A stretch of DNA of 64,000 nucleotides from a bacterium 1XD21-13 (GCA_009917555.1 QZDX01000005.1:62001-126000); one strand, 5' to 3'. Shown: positions 31,110-40,849, counted from the stretch's first letter. Numbers and translations: made by a program. The notes: a model not told the origin generated them from the letters alone.

Positions 31110-33209
31110 ATGGACAATGGTATGGACAACATGCTGGACATGTATCTTTTCGAAACAAATTCATTACTTGAGCAGTTAGACGAGCTGTTAATAGAGGCAG
31201 AGAAGAATGAAGAGTTCACCACGGATGATGTTAATGAAATCTTCCGGGCCATGCATACGATCAAGGGATCGTCGGCCATGATGGAATTCAACTCTCTGAT
31301 GACAATTGCCCACCGGATTGAAGACCTGTTTTTCTTTGTCCGGGAAAACGGTATTGATTCCCTGAACAGTACGGATAAAAGCGAATTGTTTAATCTAACG
31401 TTCAAGTCCACGGATGTACTCCGGGGCGAGGTTGAGAAGCTGGAGAATAACGAGCCTCTTAGTACTAATATCGACAGTATCACTTCAGAAATTAATAGTT
31501 TTCTGAATAAAATTAGCGGCGCGGGCGAACCGGAGGAGGAAGCTCCTGCCAAGGAGGAAGCTCCTGAGCTGAAGGCGGCTGCTGGAAGTGAGGCGGGCCA
31601 GAAGCTTGTGGAATCCTTTGGAAGCAAGTGTCCGTTTTTCCTGCAGATCTTTTTTGAAGAGGGCTGTGGCATGGAGAACCTTCGAGCCTTTATGCTGGTG
31701 AATGCCCTTCACGGAACAGAGCTGGAATTTGAATTCTATCCCGAGGATGTGGAGAGCAACAGTGCCACCAGCGAGGTCATCATTGATCACGGCTTCTTTG
31801 TGGGCTTCCACTCTGAGGAGGATGTGAACAAGGCTATTGCCGTGGTGGAGGAGCAGGGAAGCATCCAGACCTATGAGGTGATTCATGTGGAGAAGAAGCC
31901 TGAGGCTGAGAAAGCCAAGGCGTCCGATGCGCCTAAGGCAGCAGCTCCTGTTCAGGGAGAGCCCGCCAAAGGGACACCTGCTCAGAATCCAGGCAAGGAA
32001 GCCACAGGAGCTCAGGCACAGCACGCCAAGCAGAGTCTGCTCAGCGTGAATCTGTCCAAGCTGGACGCACTGCAGGCCATTGTGGGAGAGATTGTAATTA
32101 CGGAATCCATGGTAGCCTCCTCCCCGGAGCTTCAGGGCTTAAAGCTGGATACCTTCTTAAAGAATACCAGACAGCTTCGGAAGCTTACGGATGATCTCCA
32201 AGATATTTCCATGTCCCTTAGGATGGTATCCATCTCCGGTACCTTCCAGAAGATGAACCGAATTGTTCGGGATATGAAGAAGGCATTGAACAAGGATGTG
32301 CGCCTGACCATCATTGGTGAGGACACAGAGATTGATAAAACCATCGTTGACAGCATCAGCGATCCCATTATGCACATTGTGCGTAACTCCATGGACCATG
32401 GAATTGAGACCACCAAGGAGGAGCGAATTGCCGCAGGCAAGGACCCGCAGGGCGAGCTGATTTTGTCTGCTTCCCATACGGGCAGTGAGGTAATCATTTC
32501 CATTTCCGATGATGGACAGGGCATGGATACGGAGAAGATTCTGGCTAAGGCGGCCAGGAACGGTCTTCTGACCAAGCCGGAGAGTGAGTACTCCAAGAAA
32601 GAGATCCTTTCCCTTCTGATGTTGCCGGGCTTTTCTACCAATGAGGAGGTAACGGAGTTCTCCGGCCGAGGCGTTGGCATGGATGTGGTGAAGAAGAATG
32701 TGGAGAGTGTAGGCGGAACCATCAGCATCACCAGTGAGCTGGGACAGGGAAGCTGCACCACCTTGAAGATTCCCCTCACCATGGCCATTGTGGATGGTAT
32801 GGAGATCCGGGTGGGCAAGACCATTTTCACCATTCCCATTTCCAATATCCGTCAGTCCATCAAGATTGCCAGGGAGAATGTGCTGCATGATGCCAAGGGT
32901 AATGAGATTGTAAAGATTATGGATGAGTTCTATCCCATTATCCGCCTCCATGAGTTCTATAACATTGAGCCGGAGGTGACCAGTATTGAGGACGGCATTC
33001 TGATCTGGGTGGAGGCAGGTGACCATTCCTACTGCATGTTTGTGGATGAGCTTTTGGGTGAGCGCCAGATTGTGGTAAAACCACTTCCTTCCTATTTAAA
33101 TAGCTTCAACATCAAGGATTACGGAATCAGCGGCTGTACCATTCTGGGTGATGGAAACATCAGCATTATTCTGGAGGTAATGAACCTTTACAACGCGGCG
33201 AATGTATAA
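31110..33209 (+). CDS. cheA: Chemotaxis histidine kinase CheA
   Basis: A 699-residue protein with all CheA domains. The HPt domain carries the phosphorylated histidine in AMHTIKGSSAMMEF (about residue 50). A P2-type CheY/CheB-docking domain spans about 170-260 (CPFFLQIFFEEGCGM), followed by a dimerisation helix pair. The kinase core has HIVRNSMDHGIE (N box), DDGQGMD (G1) and GFSTNEEVTEFSGRGVGMD. The C-terminal CheW-like domain starts at about VDGMEIRVG. It phosphorylates CheY (55313) and CheB (34727). It is first in the rightward cheA-cheW-cheR-cheB group. Confidence 0.97.
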   Translation: MDNGMDNMLDMYLFETNSLLEQLDELLIEAEKNEEFTTDDVNEIFRAMHTIKGSSAMMEFNSLMTIAHRIEDLFFFVRENGIDSLNSTDKSELFNLTFKSTDVLRGEVEKLENNEPLSTNIDSITSEINSFLNKISGAGEPEEEAPAKEEAPELKAAAGSEAGQKLVESFGSKCPFFLQIFFEEGCGMENLRAFMLVNALHGTELEFEFYPEDVESNSATSEVIIDHGFFVGFHSEEDVNKAIAVVEEQGSIQTYEVIHVEKKPEAEKAKASDAPKAAAPVQGEPAKGTPAQNPGKEATGAQAQHAKQSLLSVNLSKLDALQAIVGEIVITESMVASSPELQGLKLDTFLKNTRQLRKLTDDLQDISMSLRMVSISGTFQKMNRIVRDMKKALNKDVRLTIIGEDTEIDKTIVDSISDPIMHIVRNSMDHGIETTKEERIAAGKDPQGELILSASHTGSEVIISISDDGQGMDTEKILAKAARNGLLTKPESEYSKKEILSLLMLPGFSTNEEVTEFSGRGVGMDVVKKNVESVGGTISITSELGQGSCTTLKIPLTMAIVDGMEIRVGKTIFTIPISNIRQSIKIARENVLHDAKGNEIVKIMDEFYPIIRLHEFYNIEPEVTSIEDGILIWVEAGDHSYCMFVDELLGERQIVVKPLPSYLNSFNIKDYGISGCTILGDGNISIILEVMNLYNAANV

Positions 33210-33250
33210 GGCCGGAAGTGTTACAATAATATAGATTTGGAGGAAAATAC

Positions 33251-33733
33251 ATGTCTACGGAACAGATGCAGAATACAAATATGGACGCCCAGGAAAATGG
33301 AGCCCCGGAGGCTGATATTTCCATGGAGCGCTACCTGACCTTTCGCTCAGATGGCACAACCATGGGCGTGAGCACCGACTATGTGATTGAGATACTCACG
33401 GATCAGATGATCACGGAGATTCCCATGGTTCCCAATTTTATTAAGGGAATCATCAATATGCGCGGGCAGATTGTGCCGATCATCGATATGCGGCTGAAGA
33501 TGGGCAAGTTTGCCGACACTACGGAGAGCACATGTATCATTGTGCTGGATATCGATTCCTCCTGTGTGGGAATCCAGGTGGACGGTGTGGAGCAGGTACT
33601 GGATATTGATAAGACCCAGATTTCCCCGATTCCTGTGGAGGATCAGCAGGGACTGGTGGATGGAATGATTTCCTTAAGCAGCCAAGAGGTGCTGCTGTTC
33701 CTGAATTGCCAGGAGTTAATTCGCACATATTAA
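33251..33733 (+). CDS. cheW: Chemotaxis coupling protein CheW
   Basis: A 160-residue protein with a single CheW domain: YLTFRSDGTTMGVSTDYVIEI, PMVPNFIKGIINMRGQIVPI and a C-terminal LSSQEVLLFLNCQELI. It links chemoreceptors to CheA. It follows cheA by 41 bases, and GGAGGAAA precedes the start. No chemoreceptor gene is present in this window. Confidence 0.95.
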   Translation: MSTEQMQNTNMDAQENGAPEADISMERYLTFRSDGTTMGVSTDYVIEILTDQMITEIPMVPNFIKGIINMRGQIVPIIDMRLKMGKFADTTESTCIIVLDIDSSCVGIQVDGVEQVLDIDKTQISPIPVEDQQGLVDGMISLSSQEVLLFLNCQELIRTY

Positions 33734-33742
33734 GAAAGAGAC

Positions 33743-33774
33743 TCCCGGGGGCCTTAAGATGCTTCCGGGAGTAT
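33743..33774 (+). terminator. Hairpin after cheW
   Basis: Stem ACTCCCGG (33743-33750) / CCGGGAGT (33767-33774) without a T-run. It could be a weak terminator or an mRNA end that sets the level of cheR and cheB. Confidence 0.4.
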
Positions 33775-33850
33775 GTCAAGTACTTATTAAAAATATTTTT
33801 TGACTTTACCCTTTAGTGCCGTCGCGCAGCGACTATAATAGGAGGTTACT

Positions 33851-34660
33851 ATGCTTACAATAACAGACAGCGACTTTCAACGGCTGATTAGCTTTGTGAA
33901 GGCTAACTATGGAATTGATTTATCCAAGAAAAAGCAGCTTATTATGGGAAGACTTTCGGGAACCATCATGTCTATGGGCTTTAACAGCTTTAAAGATTAT
34001 GTGGATTATCTTTTGAAGAATAAAAAACCGGAAGATCTGGAGCTGATGTTGAATAAGCTTACCACAAATTACACATATTTTATGCGTGAGGAAGCGCATT
34101 TCAAGTTTTTCACGGACACCATTCTTCCCTATCTGGAAAAAACCAAGAAAAATAAGGTTTTAAGTATTTGGAGCGCCGGTTGCTCTTCCGGGGAGGAGCC
34201 CTATACCATTTCTATGTTGTTGAAGGAGTATTTCGGTTCAAAGCCTGGCTGGGATACGAGAGTGCTGGCTACGGATATTTCCAGGAATGCTCTTGGTGCG
34301 GCCCAGCATGCGGTGTACGATGAGAGCTCCTTGAAGGAAGTGCCTCCCACCTGGAAGACCAAGTATTTTGTGAAGACCACAGAGCCTGGGATCTATGAGG
34401 TGGCTCCTATCATTAAGAATAATGTGATTTTCAGAACCTTCAATTTGATGGAGCCCATTCATTTTAAATTGAAGTTTGATGTGATTTTTTGCAGAAATGT
34501 TATGATTTATTTTGATCAGGCCACAAAGGAGGCTCTGGTGAAGCGTTTTTACCAGGCAACCAATCCAGGCGGTTATCTTCTCATCGGCCACTCGGAAAGC
34601 TTGAATAAGGAAAATACGCCTTACCGGTATCTGATGCCGGCCACCTATCGGAAGGAATAG
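33851..34660 (+). CDS. cheR: Chemoreceptor methyltransferase CheR
   Basis: A 269-residue protein. The N-terminal helical CheR domain (FVKANYGIDLSKKKQLIMGRL, NKLTTNYTYFMREEAHF) is followed by a SAM-binding domain with SIWSAGCSSGEEPYTI, ATDISRNALGAA and FDVIFCRNVMIYFD, all diagnostic. It methylates glutamates of chemoreceptors. A strong AGGAGG lies before the start. Confidence 0.96.
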   Translation: MLTITDSDFQRLISFVKANYGIDLSKKKQLIMGRLSGTIMSMGFNSFKDYVDYLLKNKKPEDLELMLNKLTTNYTYFMREEAHFKFFTDTILPYLEKTKKNKVLSIWSAGCSSGEEPYTISMLLKEYFGSKPGWDTRVLATDISRNALGAAQHAVYDESSLKEVPPTWKTKYFVKTTEPGIYEVAPIIKNNVIFRTFNLMEPIHFKLKFDVIFCRNVMIYFDQATKEALVKRFYQATNPGGYLLIGHSESLNKENTPYRYLMPATYRKE

Positions 34661-34726
34661 CATCCCTTATGGTCACCGAGGGGGAACCCTAACTGGTAAT
34701 TCTATTTAGAAAGGCTTTGAATAATT

Positions 34727-35806
34727 ATGTTGAAAAAAATAAGAGTGTTCGTGGTGGATGATTCCATATTTTTCCGGCAGATGTTGATCAATGATTTGAA
34801 GGAACGCAGCAATCTGGAGGTAGTGGGCTTTGCGGCCAGTGCTCTTGAGGCCAGGACAAAGATCCCCACCATCAAGCCGGATGTTATCACCATGGATGTG
34901 GAGATGCCGGGACTGAGCGGAATTGACTTTTTGAAGGAGCTTTTGCCTAAGTATCCCATTCCGGTGATTCTGGTTTCTTCTTTAAATTTAAGTGTATTTG
35001 ATGCCTTGGCAGCAGGAGCGGTGGACTTTGTGCAGAAGCCCAATATGTCCAAGGATTACAATGTGAAAAGCTTCTTTAACGTGCTGAACAGCAAGATTTA
35101 TATTGCCTCCAGAGCCAAGGTGAATGTGAAGTCCCAGGCAGGTCGCCCCCAGGGAGGTGCGGTAGCGGCACCGGCAGGAGCAGCAGCTCCTACGGCGGCC
35201 TTTAGCTCCAACCTCTCTCAGATGATTCAGAATACTATGCTGATTGCCATTGGAGCCTCCACTGGCGGAACTGAGGCCACTCTGGAGGTGCTTCAGAGAC
35301 TGCCGGCGGATATGCCTGGTATTGTGGTGACACAGCATATGCCAGAGGGCTTTACCAAGATGTATGCGGAGCGTCTCAACCGTATCTGCAAGCTGGAGGT
35401 AAAGGAAGCACAGAACGGGGATCGGGTCCGCAAGGGACTGGTTCTCATTGCGCCGGGCGGTGCTCTTCAAATGCGGGTGGAGAAGGATTTGAAGGGCTTT
35501 TATGTATCCTGCCAGCCAGGTGAAAAGGTGAATGGCCACCGTCCTTCCGTGGATGTGCTGTTTTCCTCCGTGGCAAAGAAGGCTGGAAAAAGTGCCGTGG
35601 GCATTATCATGACCGGCATGGGACGTGACGGAGCAAGCGGGCTTCTGGAGATGCGCAAGGCAGGGGCCTTTACCATAGGACAGGATAAGGAATCCTGCGT
35701 GGTGTATGGTATGCCCATGGTAGCCTATGACATTGGAGGTGTCTGTGTTCAAGCCTCCTGTACGAATATTTCCAATGTTTTATTGAATCAGCTTCGGAAG
35801 ATGTGA
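34727..35806 (+). CDS. cheB: Receptor methylesterase/deamidase CheB
   Basis: A 359-residue response regulator plus esterase. The receiver has VDDSIFFRQML and phosphorylated Asp in ITMDVEMPG. An Ala/Pro/Gly linker lies at about 140-165. The esterase has the triad serine in IGASTGGTEA, histidine in TQHMPEGF and aspartate in GMGRDGA. It removes methyl groups from receptors and, with CheR, sets adaptation. It closes this che group; flgM follows after a sigma-28 promoter. Confidence 0.96.
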   Translation: MLKKIRVFVVDDSIFFRQMLINDLKERSNLEVVGFAASALEARTKIPTIKPDVITMDVEMPGLSGIDFLKELLPKYPIPVILVSSLNLSVFDALAAGAVDFVQKPNMSKDYNVKSFFNVLNSKIYIASRAKVNVKSQAGRPQGGAVAAPAGAAAPTAAFSSNLSQMIQNTMLIAIGASTGGTEATLEVLQRLPADMPGIVVTQHMPEGFTKMYAERLNRICKLEVKEAQNGDRVRKGLVLIAPGGALQMRVEKDLKGFYVSCQPGEKVNGHRPSVDVLFSSVAKKAGKSAVGIIMTGMGRDGASGLLEMRKAGAFTIGQDKESCVVYGMPMVAYDIGGVCVQASCTNISNVLLNQLRKM

Positions 35807-35823
35807 TTTTTTGCACTCTTTTA

Positions 35824-35850
35824 TTATGTTTTTTCCATTTTGGCCGATAA
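35824..35850 (+). promoter_or_regulatory. Sigma-28 promoter of flgM operon
   Basis: TTAT (35824-35827), 15-base spacer, GCCGATAA (35843-35850), an exact -10 consensus, 48 bases before flgM. It would place flgM, flgN, flgK and flgL under late flagellar control. Confidence 0.75.
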
Positions 35851-35897
35851 GTATAGTAAGAAGCAGGACGTAGGTTATCTCTGAAAGGAGTTTATGT

Positions 35898-36212
35898 ATG
35901 AAGATATCGTTAAATAATATAAGTCCATACCGCATGGAGACCCTTGGGCATACGAGAGCCGACAGCAGGGTTTCTGGTGGACCTAAGGGGAATTATGATG
36001 CCCTGACCATTCAGTCCAGCTCCCGGCAGATTCAGGAAAAGACATTTTCTGAGGCGTTGTCCCGGCAGGTGGTATCCGATGCCAGACAGGGAGCACCTGC
36101 GGATAAGGTGGAATCCATTAAGCGTCAGGTGGAAGCAGGAACCTATCAGATCGATCCCTATTTGATAGCATCTCGGATGCTGGTGAGCGGGGAGGCTTTT
36201 GCTCATGCATGA
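35898..36212 (+). CDS. flgM: Anti-sigma-28 factor FlgM
   Basis: A 104-residue protein. The C-terminal part DKVESIKRQVEAGTYQIDPY is the sigma-28-binding helix region of FlgM. It holds FliA (62887) inactive until hook completion allows FlgM export. The start follows AAAGGAG. Its end overlaps flgN. Confidence 0.9.
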   Translation: MKISLNNISPYRMETLGHTRADSRVSGGPKGNYDALTIQSSSRQIQEKTFSEALSRQVVSDARQGAPADKVESIKRQVEAGTYQIDPYLIASRMLVSGEAFAHA

Positions 36213-36669
36213 TTTGTCGGTCTTTCAGGAATTGATTCGGCAGCTCATTGAGCTTTTTGATCGGATGATTCCCTTGGAGCAGTCGAAGCTTGAGGTGGTG
36301 AGCCACAAGCAGGTTGCGAAGCTTGAGGACATTATCAAGAAGGAGCAGGCGGAGATTATGGCTCTGCGGGGACTGGATCAGAAGCGTGAGCGGATTCAGG
36401 CAGATATGGGATGGAAGGATATGACCTTTCAGGAGATTCTGAAGCAGTTGCCGGAGGAACAGCGTCCGGAGGTAAAGGAGCTCTTTGATGAGCTGGCGGC
36501 CCGTGTGACTACGTTCCAGTCGGTGACGGAGAGCTCCAGAACCATCATGGAGGTCAATCTCCATGCGATCAACCAGATGGTGGCCCAGCAGGGAGGCGGA
36601 ACAAAGACCTACAAGGAGGATGGTTCCGTGGAGGCAGGGCCGTCCCATTTTACCGACCGACGTATATAA
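36205..36669 (+). CDS. flgN: FlgN-type flagellar chaperone
   Basis: A 154-residue, all-helical protein; ATG 36205 fits GGGGAGG and overlaps the flgM stop by eight bases. The pattern of an N-terminal LSVFQELIRQLIELFDRMI and a long amphipathic helix matches FlgN chaperones, which deliver the hook-filament junction proteins FlgK and FlgL encoded directly downstream. Confidence 0.82.
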   Translation: MHDLSVFQELIRQLIELFDRMIPLEQSKLEVVSHKQVAKLEDIIKKEQAEIMALRGLDQKRERIQADMGWKDMTFQEILKQLPEEQRPEVKELFDELAARVTTFQSVTESSRTIMEVNLHAINQMVAQQGGGTKTYKEDGSVEAGPSHFTDRRI

Positions 36670-36685
36670 AGGAGGATTTTAGGCG

Positions 36686-38293
36686 ATGATGCGTTCAACC
36701 TTTGCTGGTTTTACCACAGCCACACTTGCCTTAAATGCAAGCCACCGGGCTTTGGAGGTAACCGGACAGAATATTGCGAATATTAATACACCAGGCTATA
36801 CGAGACAGCGTCTGGATATCAAGAGCTTATACCTTCGGGGAGGAGAGTTCTACAATTCCAATCCCAATGCCAGAATTGGATTTGGTGTGGAGATTACGGG
36901 AGTTTCACAGTTAAGAGACCCGTTTTTGGATATTCAGTATCGATTACAGATGGCGAAACTGGGGACCACAGATGCACAGGTGGCTGGATATGAAAAGCTG
37001 GCGAATATCCTGGATGAGACCAACAGTGATGGGATTAAAACTGCGCTGAGTGACTTGACCTCTCAGCTTCAGAAGCTGGCACAGAATCCCAACAGCAAGG
37101 AATATGACTCTATGGTGCGTTCCTCCAGCCAGATTCTTTTGAATCTGTTTCATCGGAATGCAACAGATCTCCAGGAGGTTCGGACAGATCTGACCAATGA
37201 ATTCCGTGATACGACCATTCCGGATGCCAATAAGATTATTCAGAATATAGCAGAGCTCAATGAGAGCATTAAGAACAGTGAGATCCTGGGGAATCCGGCA
37301 CTGGAATTGAAGGATGAGCGGAATGAGCTCATTGATGAGCTGGCCAGCTATCTTCCGATTACCGTCAAGTACCGTGACCATGATTTGGGTGCGGGCTTTA
37401 CGGTAGAGGAGTTGGATATCTACTATACAGATGCGGACGGCACCAGCTATAAGCTGATTTCTGATAATTTAACAGGAATCCTTTCCACCAACGCGGACGG
37501 TCAGCCAGTAGAACTGCATATTACGGACTGTTATGGAAAAGGGCCGGAGGAGATTACCAATACCATCGGAGAAGGCGTGCTGAAGGGAACCCTGGATATA
37601 TTAAATAAATCTGGTGCTTTTGATGATCCGCCTTCAGATATAAGGGGAATTGGATATTATGAGAAATCCCTGGATGCCCAGGTTGCCAAGCTGGCAGAAG
37701 TGCTGAATGATTTGAATAAGGTATCAGTTAAGGATGCAAATGGAAATCCGGTAACTGATAATAACGGGAACCCGATCATGGAGGATCGCCCGCTTTTTGA
37801 GCCGATAGATCCGAATAAACCCATAACTGCTGCCAATATTAAAATTGCAGATAAGTGGGCAAATGGTGATTACGGAATCACGATTTCCAATGTACAGGTC
37901 CCCAACGGTGAGGGCGGCAATTCAACCGGCGCCACTGCTGACGAGAATGTGTTAAAGATGATCAAGGCGTTGTCAGCAGAACAGCAGTTTACCTATAAGG
38001 GCGACGCGGGAGATGTGGATTTCTATAAGGGAAGCTTTTACAATTGCTTTGTCAACATGGAGAATATTTTAAACATCGATCTGAAGGCAGGCAACAGCAC
38101 CCTGGATAATAAGATAACGGTTATCAACCAGACCGCAGATTTGAAGGATTCCATATCTGGTGTTTCCTTAGACGAGGAAGGAATCAATCTGCTTCACTAT
38201 CAGCAATCCTACTCGGCAGCAGCCAGGCTGATGACTACATTGGATGAGGCACTGGATAAGCTGATTAATGGAACTGGTGTGGTAGGACGATAG
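36686..38293 (+). CDS. flgK: Hook-filament junction protein FlgK (HAP1)
   Basis: A 535-residue protein with the rod/hook-type N-terminus (LNASHRALEVTGQNIANINTP) and a FlgK C-terminus (SGVSLDEEGINLLHYQQSYS and ARLMTTLDEALDKLING). The middle third is divergent and A/T-richer, as expected for a surface-exposed domain. AAAGGAGG precedes tandem ATGs at 36686 and 36689. Confidence 0.95.
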   Translation: MMRSTFAGFTTATLALNASHRALEVTGQNIANINTPGYTRQRLDIKSLYLRGGEFYNSNPNARIGFGVEITGVSQLRDPFLDIQYRLQMAKLGTTDAQVAGYEKLANILDETNSDGIKTALSDLTSQLQKLAQNPNSKEYDSMVRSSSQILLNLFHRNATDLQEVRTDLTNEFRDTTIPDANKIIQNIAELNESIKNSEILGNPALELKDERNELIDELASYLPITVKYRDHDLGAGFTVEELDIYYTDADGTSYKLISDNLTGILSTNADGQPVELHITDCYGKGPEEITNTIGEGVLKGTLDILNKSGAFDDPPSDIRGIGYYEKSLDAQVAKLAEVLNDLNKVSVKDANGNPVTDNNGNPIMEDRPLFEPIDPNKPITAANIKIADKWANGDYGITISNVQVPNGEGGNSTGATADENVLKMIKALSAEQQFTYKGDAGDVDFYKGSFYNCFVNMENILNIDLKAGNSTLDNKITVINQTADLKDSISGVSLDEEGINLLHYQQSYSAAARLMTTLDEALDKLINGTGVVGR

Positions 38294-38309
38294 TTAGGAG
38301 GGAATCACA

Positions 38310-39311
38310 GTGAGAATTACAACAAGTGCTTTAATTCGAAATTATAAGTCCAATTTGAATAAGTCTATTGGCAATTTGGATTCGGCCAGAACAAAGGTAA
38401 TGACCCACCGTAAGTATACCAAGGGATATGAGGATCCTACCGGGGCTGTAAGAGAATCTGCTTTAAATTGGAAATATGCAAGGAATCAGGACTATATTGA
38501 TGCCATTGATGATGCCCAGTCCTTCCAGAATGCCCAGGAGGATGCTATTACACAGATTAATACTCAGGCACGCTACTTAAGCAAGCAGTATGGATTGGAG
38601 GCCATGAATGGCACTAACTGGACTTACGATGTGCGTAAGACCTATGCCCAGGCATTTCGCCAGGCTCAGGAATCTATGACAATGAGTATGAATGCTACTT
38701 ATGGTGATAAGTTTGTATTTGGCGGAGCGGACGGAGGGCATACTCCTTTTGAGCTAAAGGATGTAAATGGGGAAAAGATGCTTTTCTATCGTGGAAATCG
38801 AGTGGATCATCCCAACATGGATATCATGTCAAACGAGCAAGTATTTGTAGATTTGGGCTTTGGCTTGACAATGGATGACACAATGGGAAAGGTAGTTAAT
38901 TCCAGCGCCTTTAACACAGCTCTTCCGGGGATTAATGTTGTAGGCTATGGAAAGGATGCAAATGGCAACAGCAAGAACCTTATTGTATTGGCAGGTAAAA
39001 TTGCTGATGAATTGGACAAAGAAGATTTTGATGTAGATAAGTACACAGAGCTTCTGAACGCCTTTGACGATGCCAGAGGTCTTCTGGCGGATAACCTGAC
39101 TTCCATTGGTACCAGGACCAATTTCCTGGAGACTACCAAGAGCCGTCTGGAGGATCAGCAGCTGAATCTGACAGAGCAGTATGACAATGTGGTCAACGTG
39201 GATATGGCAGAAGCAATTACAGAATTCTCCTGGGCACAATACGCATACAATGCGGCCCTGAAGATAGGAACAAATATTCTCACACCATCTTTTATTGATT
39301 TTATGAGGTAA
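38310..39311 (+). CDS. flgL: Hook-filament junction protein FlgL (HAP3)
   Basis: A 333-residue flagellin-like protein starting at GTG 38310 after AGGAGGG. The N-terminus MRITTSALIRNYKSNLNKS and the C-terminus VDMAEAITEFSWAQYAYNAA plus KIGTNILTPSFIDFM are typical. It caps the junction on which flagellin assembles. It follows flgK by 16 bases. Confidence 0.94.
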   Translation: MRITTSALIRNYKSNLNKSIGNLDSARTKVMTHRKYTKGYEDPTGAVRESALNWKYARNQDYIDAIDDAQSFQNAQEDAITQINTQARYLSKQYGLEAMNGTNWTYDVRKTYAQAFRQAQESMTMSMNATYGDKFVFGGADGGHTPFELKDVNGEKMLFYRGNRVDHPNMDIMSNEQVFVDLGFGLTMDDTMGKVVNSSAFNTALPGINVVGYGKDANGNSKNLIVLAGKIADELDKEDFDVDKYTELLNAFDDARGLLADNLTSIGTRTNFLETTKSRLEDQQLNLTEQYDNVVNVDMAEAITEFSWAQYAYNAALKIGTNILTPSFIDFMR

Positions 39312-39381
39312 TAAGAGGCAGGGGAAAAGGGTTTATTAGCAGTACAATGAATTTTTACATGGTTTGGAGGGGAAGCATGGT

Positions 39382-39987
39382 ATGAAACAGTTAATTAATA
39401 TCACAACCGTACCAATTCAGTATGAGTTGAAGATCCAGAATGCACGTATGCAGTACAAGAATGCGACTGCAGAAGTAGAGATTAGCCGGGATAAGGGCGG
39501 AATGCGCATTAAAAGTCGGCCGGTAAAACTGAATATTGATTCTTTTGAGGCACGGAATTCCGTGGTTCCTACCACTGCCACCAGTGTTGCACAGACAGCA
39601 CAGAAGGGGCAGCAGTCCGCCTACGAGGCGACGGCTCAGCTGGCACAGGAGGGACAGCTGATGCTGAAGGCCAAGATTGGGGAGGATGTGCTGGGACAGA
39701 TTTTTGCCAACCGGAATCAGCAGCCTACGGGAGAGTTTGAGCTTGGCTTTACGCCTTCTGCTCCGGTAGATTTAGAATATGAGGCAGGGGACTTGATCAT
39801 CAACTATCAGATGGATAAGCTGAACTTTGATCTGAAGGTTGCCAACGGGAATTTTGAATTTGTACCGGGAGATATTGAGCTTTCTATCACACAACATCCG
39901 GAGGTGCGGATTGAGTACATTGGTGGTCCTATCTACGTTCCACCCAGCTCAGATCCCAATTTTGAACCATTAGATGTAAGGGCTTAG
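39382..39987 (+). CDS. DUF6470 family flagellar-operon protein (YviE type)
   Basis: A 201-residue protein starting at ATG 39382 after GGAGGGG. The opening PIQYELKIQNARMQYKNA and the late PVDLEYEAGDLIINYQMDKL resemble Bacillus YviE, encoded at the same place between flgL and fliW. Function unknown. Its stop codon lies inside the following terminator stem. Confidence 0.8.
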   Translation: MKQLINITTVPIQYELKIQNARMQYKNATAEVEISRDKGGMRIKSRPVKLNIDSFEARNSVVPTTATSVAQTAQKGQQSAYEATAQLAQEGQLMLKAKIGEDVLGQIFANRNQQPTGEFELGFTPSAPVDLEYEAGDLIINYQMDKLNFDLKVANGNFEFVPGDIELSITQHPEVRIEYIGGPIYVPPSSDPNFEPLDVRA

Positions 39988-40003
39988 GAATAAGCCCTTT
40001 TTT
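39978..40003 (+). terminator. Terminator overlapping stop of the DUF6470 gene
   Basis: Perfect nine-base stem AAGGGCTTA (39978-39986) / TAAGCCCTT (39991-39999), four-base loop, run of Ts. It separates fliW-csrA from flgM-flgL, so part of the flagellar control pair may be read at a lower level. Two further GC-rich hairpins lie in 40020-40065 before the fliW ribosome binding site. Confidence 0.8.
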
Positions 40004-40073
40004 CCTTTTGAAAAACCTGTCTCCCCCGCCAGGGAGACCTATGGCGGGATACCGCCTTTGCGGAGGTAAATAA

Positions 40074-40517
40074 ATGAAGATTAACAACAAATATTTTGGC
40101 GAAATAGAATATGCGGCGGAGGAGAAGCTTCGATTTTCGGAGGGTCTGTTTGGATTCGAGGAACAGAAGGAGTTTCTTCCCATTCCCTTTGAGGCGGGTT
40201 CCGATGCCTTGATTTGCCTTCAGTCCCTTGAGGATGAAGATCTGAGCTTTGTGCTTCTCAATCCCTTTTTGTTTTTTGTGGATTACGATCCCAAGATTTC
40301 AGAGACAGACCGCACTGCCATTGGCTCCCCCAAGGACGAGGACATTTCTTATTATGTGATTGGTGTAATTCGAGAGCAGGTGGGAGACAGTACGGTCAAT
40401 CTGAAAGCACCTGTTGCGGTAAATGCCAAAACCCGTGACGCCCGGCAGATTATACTGGACGATCCGGCTTATACCTTCCGTCATTCGCTGGGAGAGCTTA
40501 AGGGGGAGGAGGAGTAA
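40074..40517 (+). CDS. fliW: Flagellar assembly factor FliW
   Basis: A 147-residue protein with FliW features: KYFGEIEYAAEEKLRFSEGLFGFEEQKEF, DLSFVLLNPFLFFVDYDP and LKAPVAVNAKTRDARQIIL. FliW binds either flagellin or CsrA; when flagellin is scarce it sequesters CsrA and lets flagellin mRNA be translated. It is directly followed by csrA. Confidence 0.96.
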   Translation: MKINNKYFGEIEYAAEEKLRFSEGLFGFEEQKEFLPIPFEAGSDALICLQSLEDEDLSFVLLNPFLFFVDYDPKISETDRTAIGSPKDEDISYYVIGVIREQVGDSTVNLKAPVAVNAKTRDARQIILDDPAYTFRHSLGELKGEEE

Positions 40518-40518
40518 G

Positions 40519-40752
40519 ATGCTGGTATTACAACGAAAAAGGAATCAGTCCATTGTCATAAATGAGAATATTGAGATTTCTGTGCTGGAGATTGGTGCGG
40601 ATTGGGTGAAGCTGGCGTTTTCCGCACCTAAGGACATTTCTATCCTCCGCAAGGAGCTTGTGGAGGCGGCTAAGGTCAATCAGGAGGCCGCCACATCCGG
40701 CGTCGGGTCCCTGGACGCAGTGAAAAAAATGATAAAAAAGGAAGAGAATTAA
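40519..40752 (+). CDS. csrA: Carbon storage/translation regulator CsrA
   Basis: A 77-residue CsrA: MLVLQRKRNQSIVINENIEI with the RNA-binding residues of strand 1, and APKDISILRKELVEA with the conserved arginine. It starts at ATG 40519, after GGAGGAGG at the end of fliW. Its expected target is the flagellin leaders at 3646-3664 and 4689-4723. The slightly long C-terminus is like other Gram-positive CsrA proteins. Confidence 0.96.
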   Translation: MLVLQRKRNQSIVINENIEISVLEIGADWVKLAFSAPKDISILRKELVEAAKVNQEAATSGVGSLDAVKKMIKKEEN

Positions 40753-40780
40753 TCAAGAAATTATTTCGGTGTACTTCCAA

Positions 40781-40849
40781 GGCTGTTATAAAATATAGGG
40801 TGAAAATTTTAAAAGTTTTCAGTTAATATTTTATAACAGCCCTTTTTTT
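40781..40849 (+). terminator. Strong terminator after csrA
   Basis: Perfect 16-base stem, 40781-40796 with 40826-40841, then a run of seven Ts. It ends the flgM-csrA region. The rest of the gap up to 41111 holds only the sigma-A promoter listed next. Confidence 0.92.

Noticed and set aside
33834-33839. TATAAT before cheR as a promoter
   Set aside because: It almost touches the AGGAGG ribosome binding site, so transcription from it would lose that site, and no -35 lies at a suitable distance.
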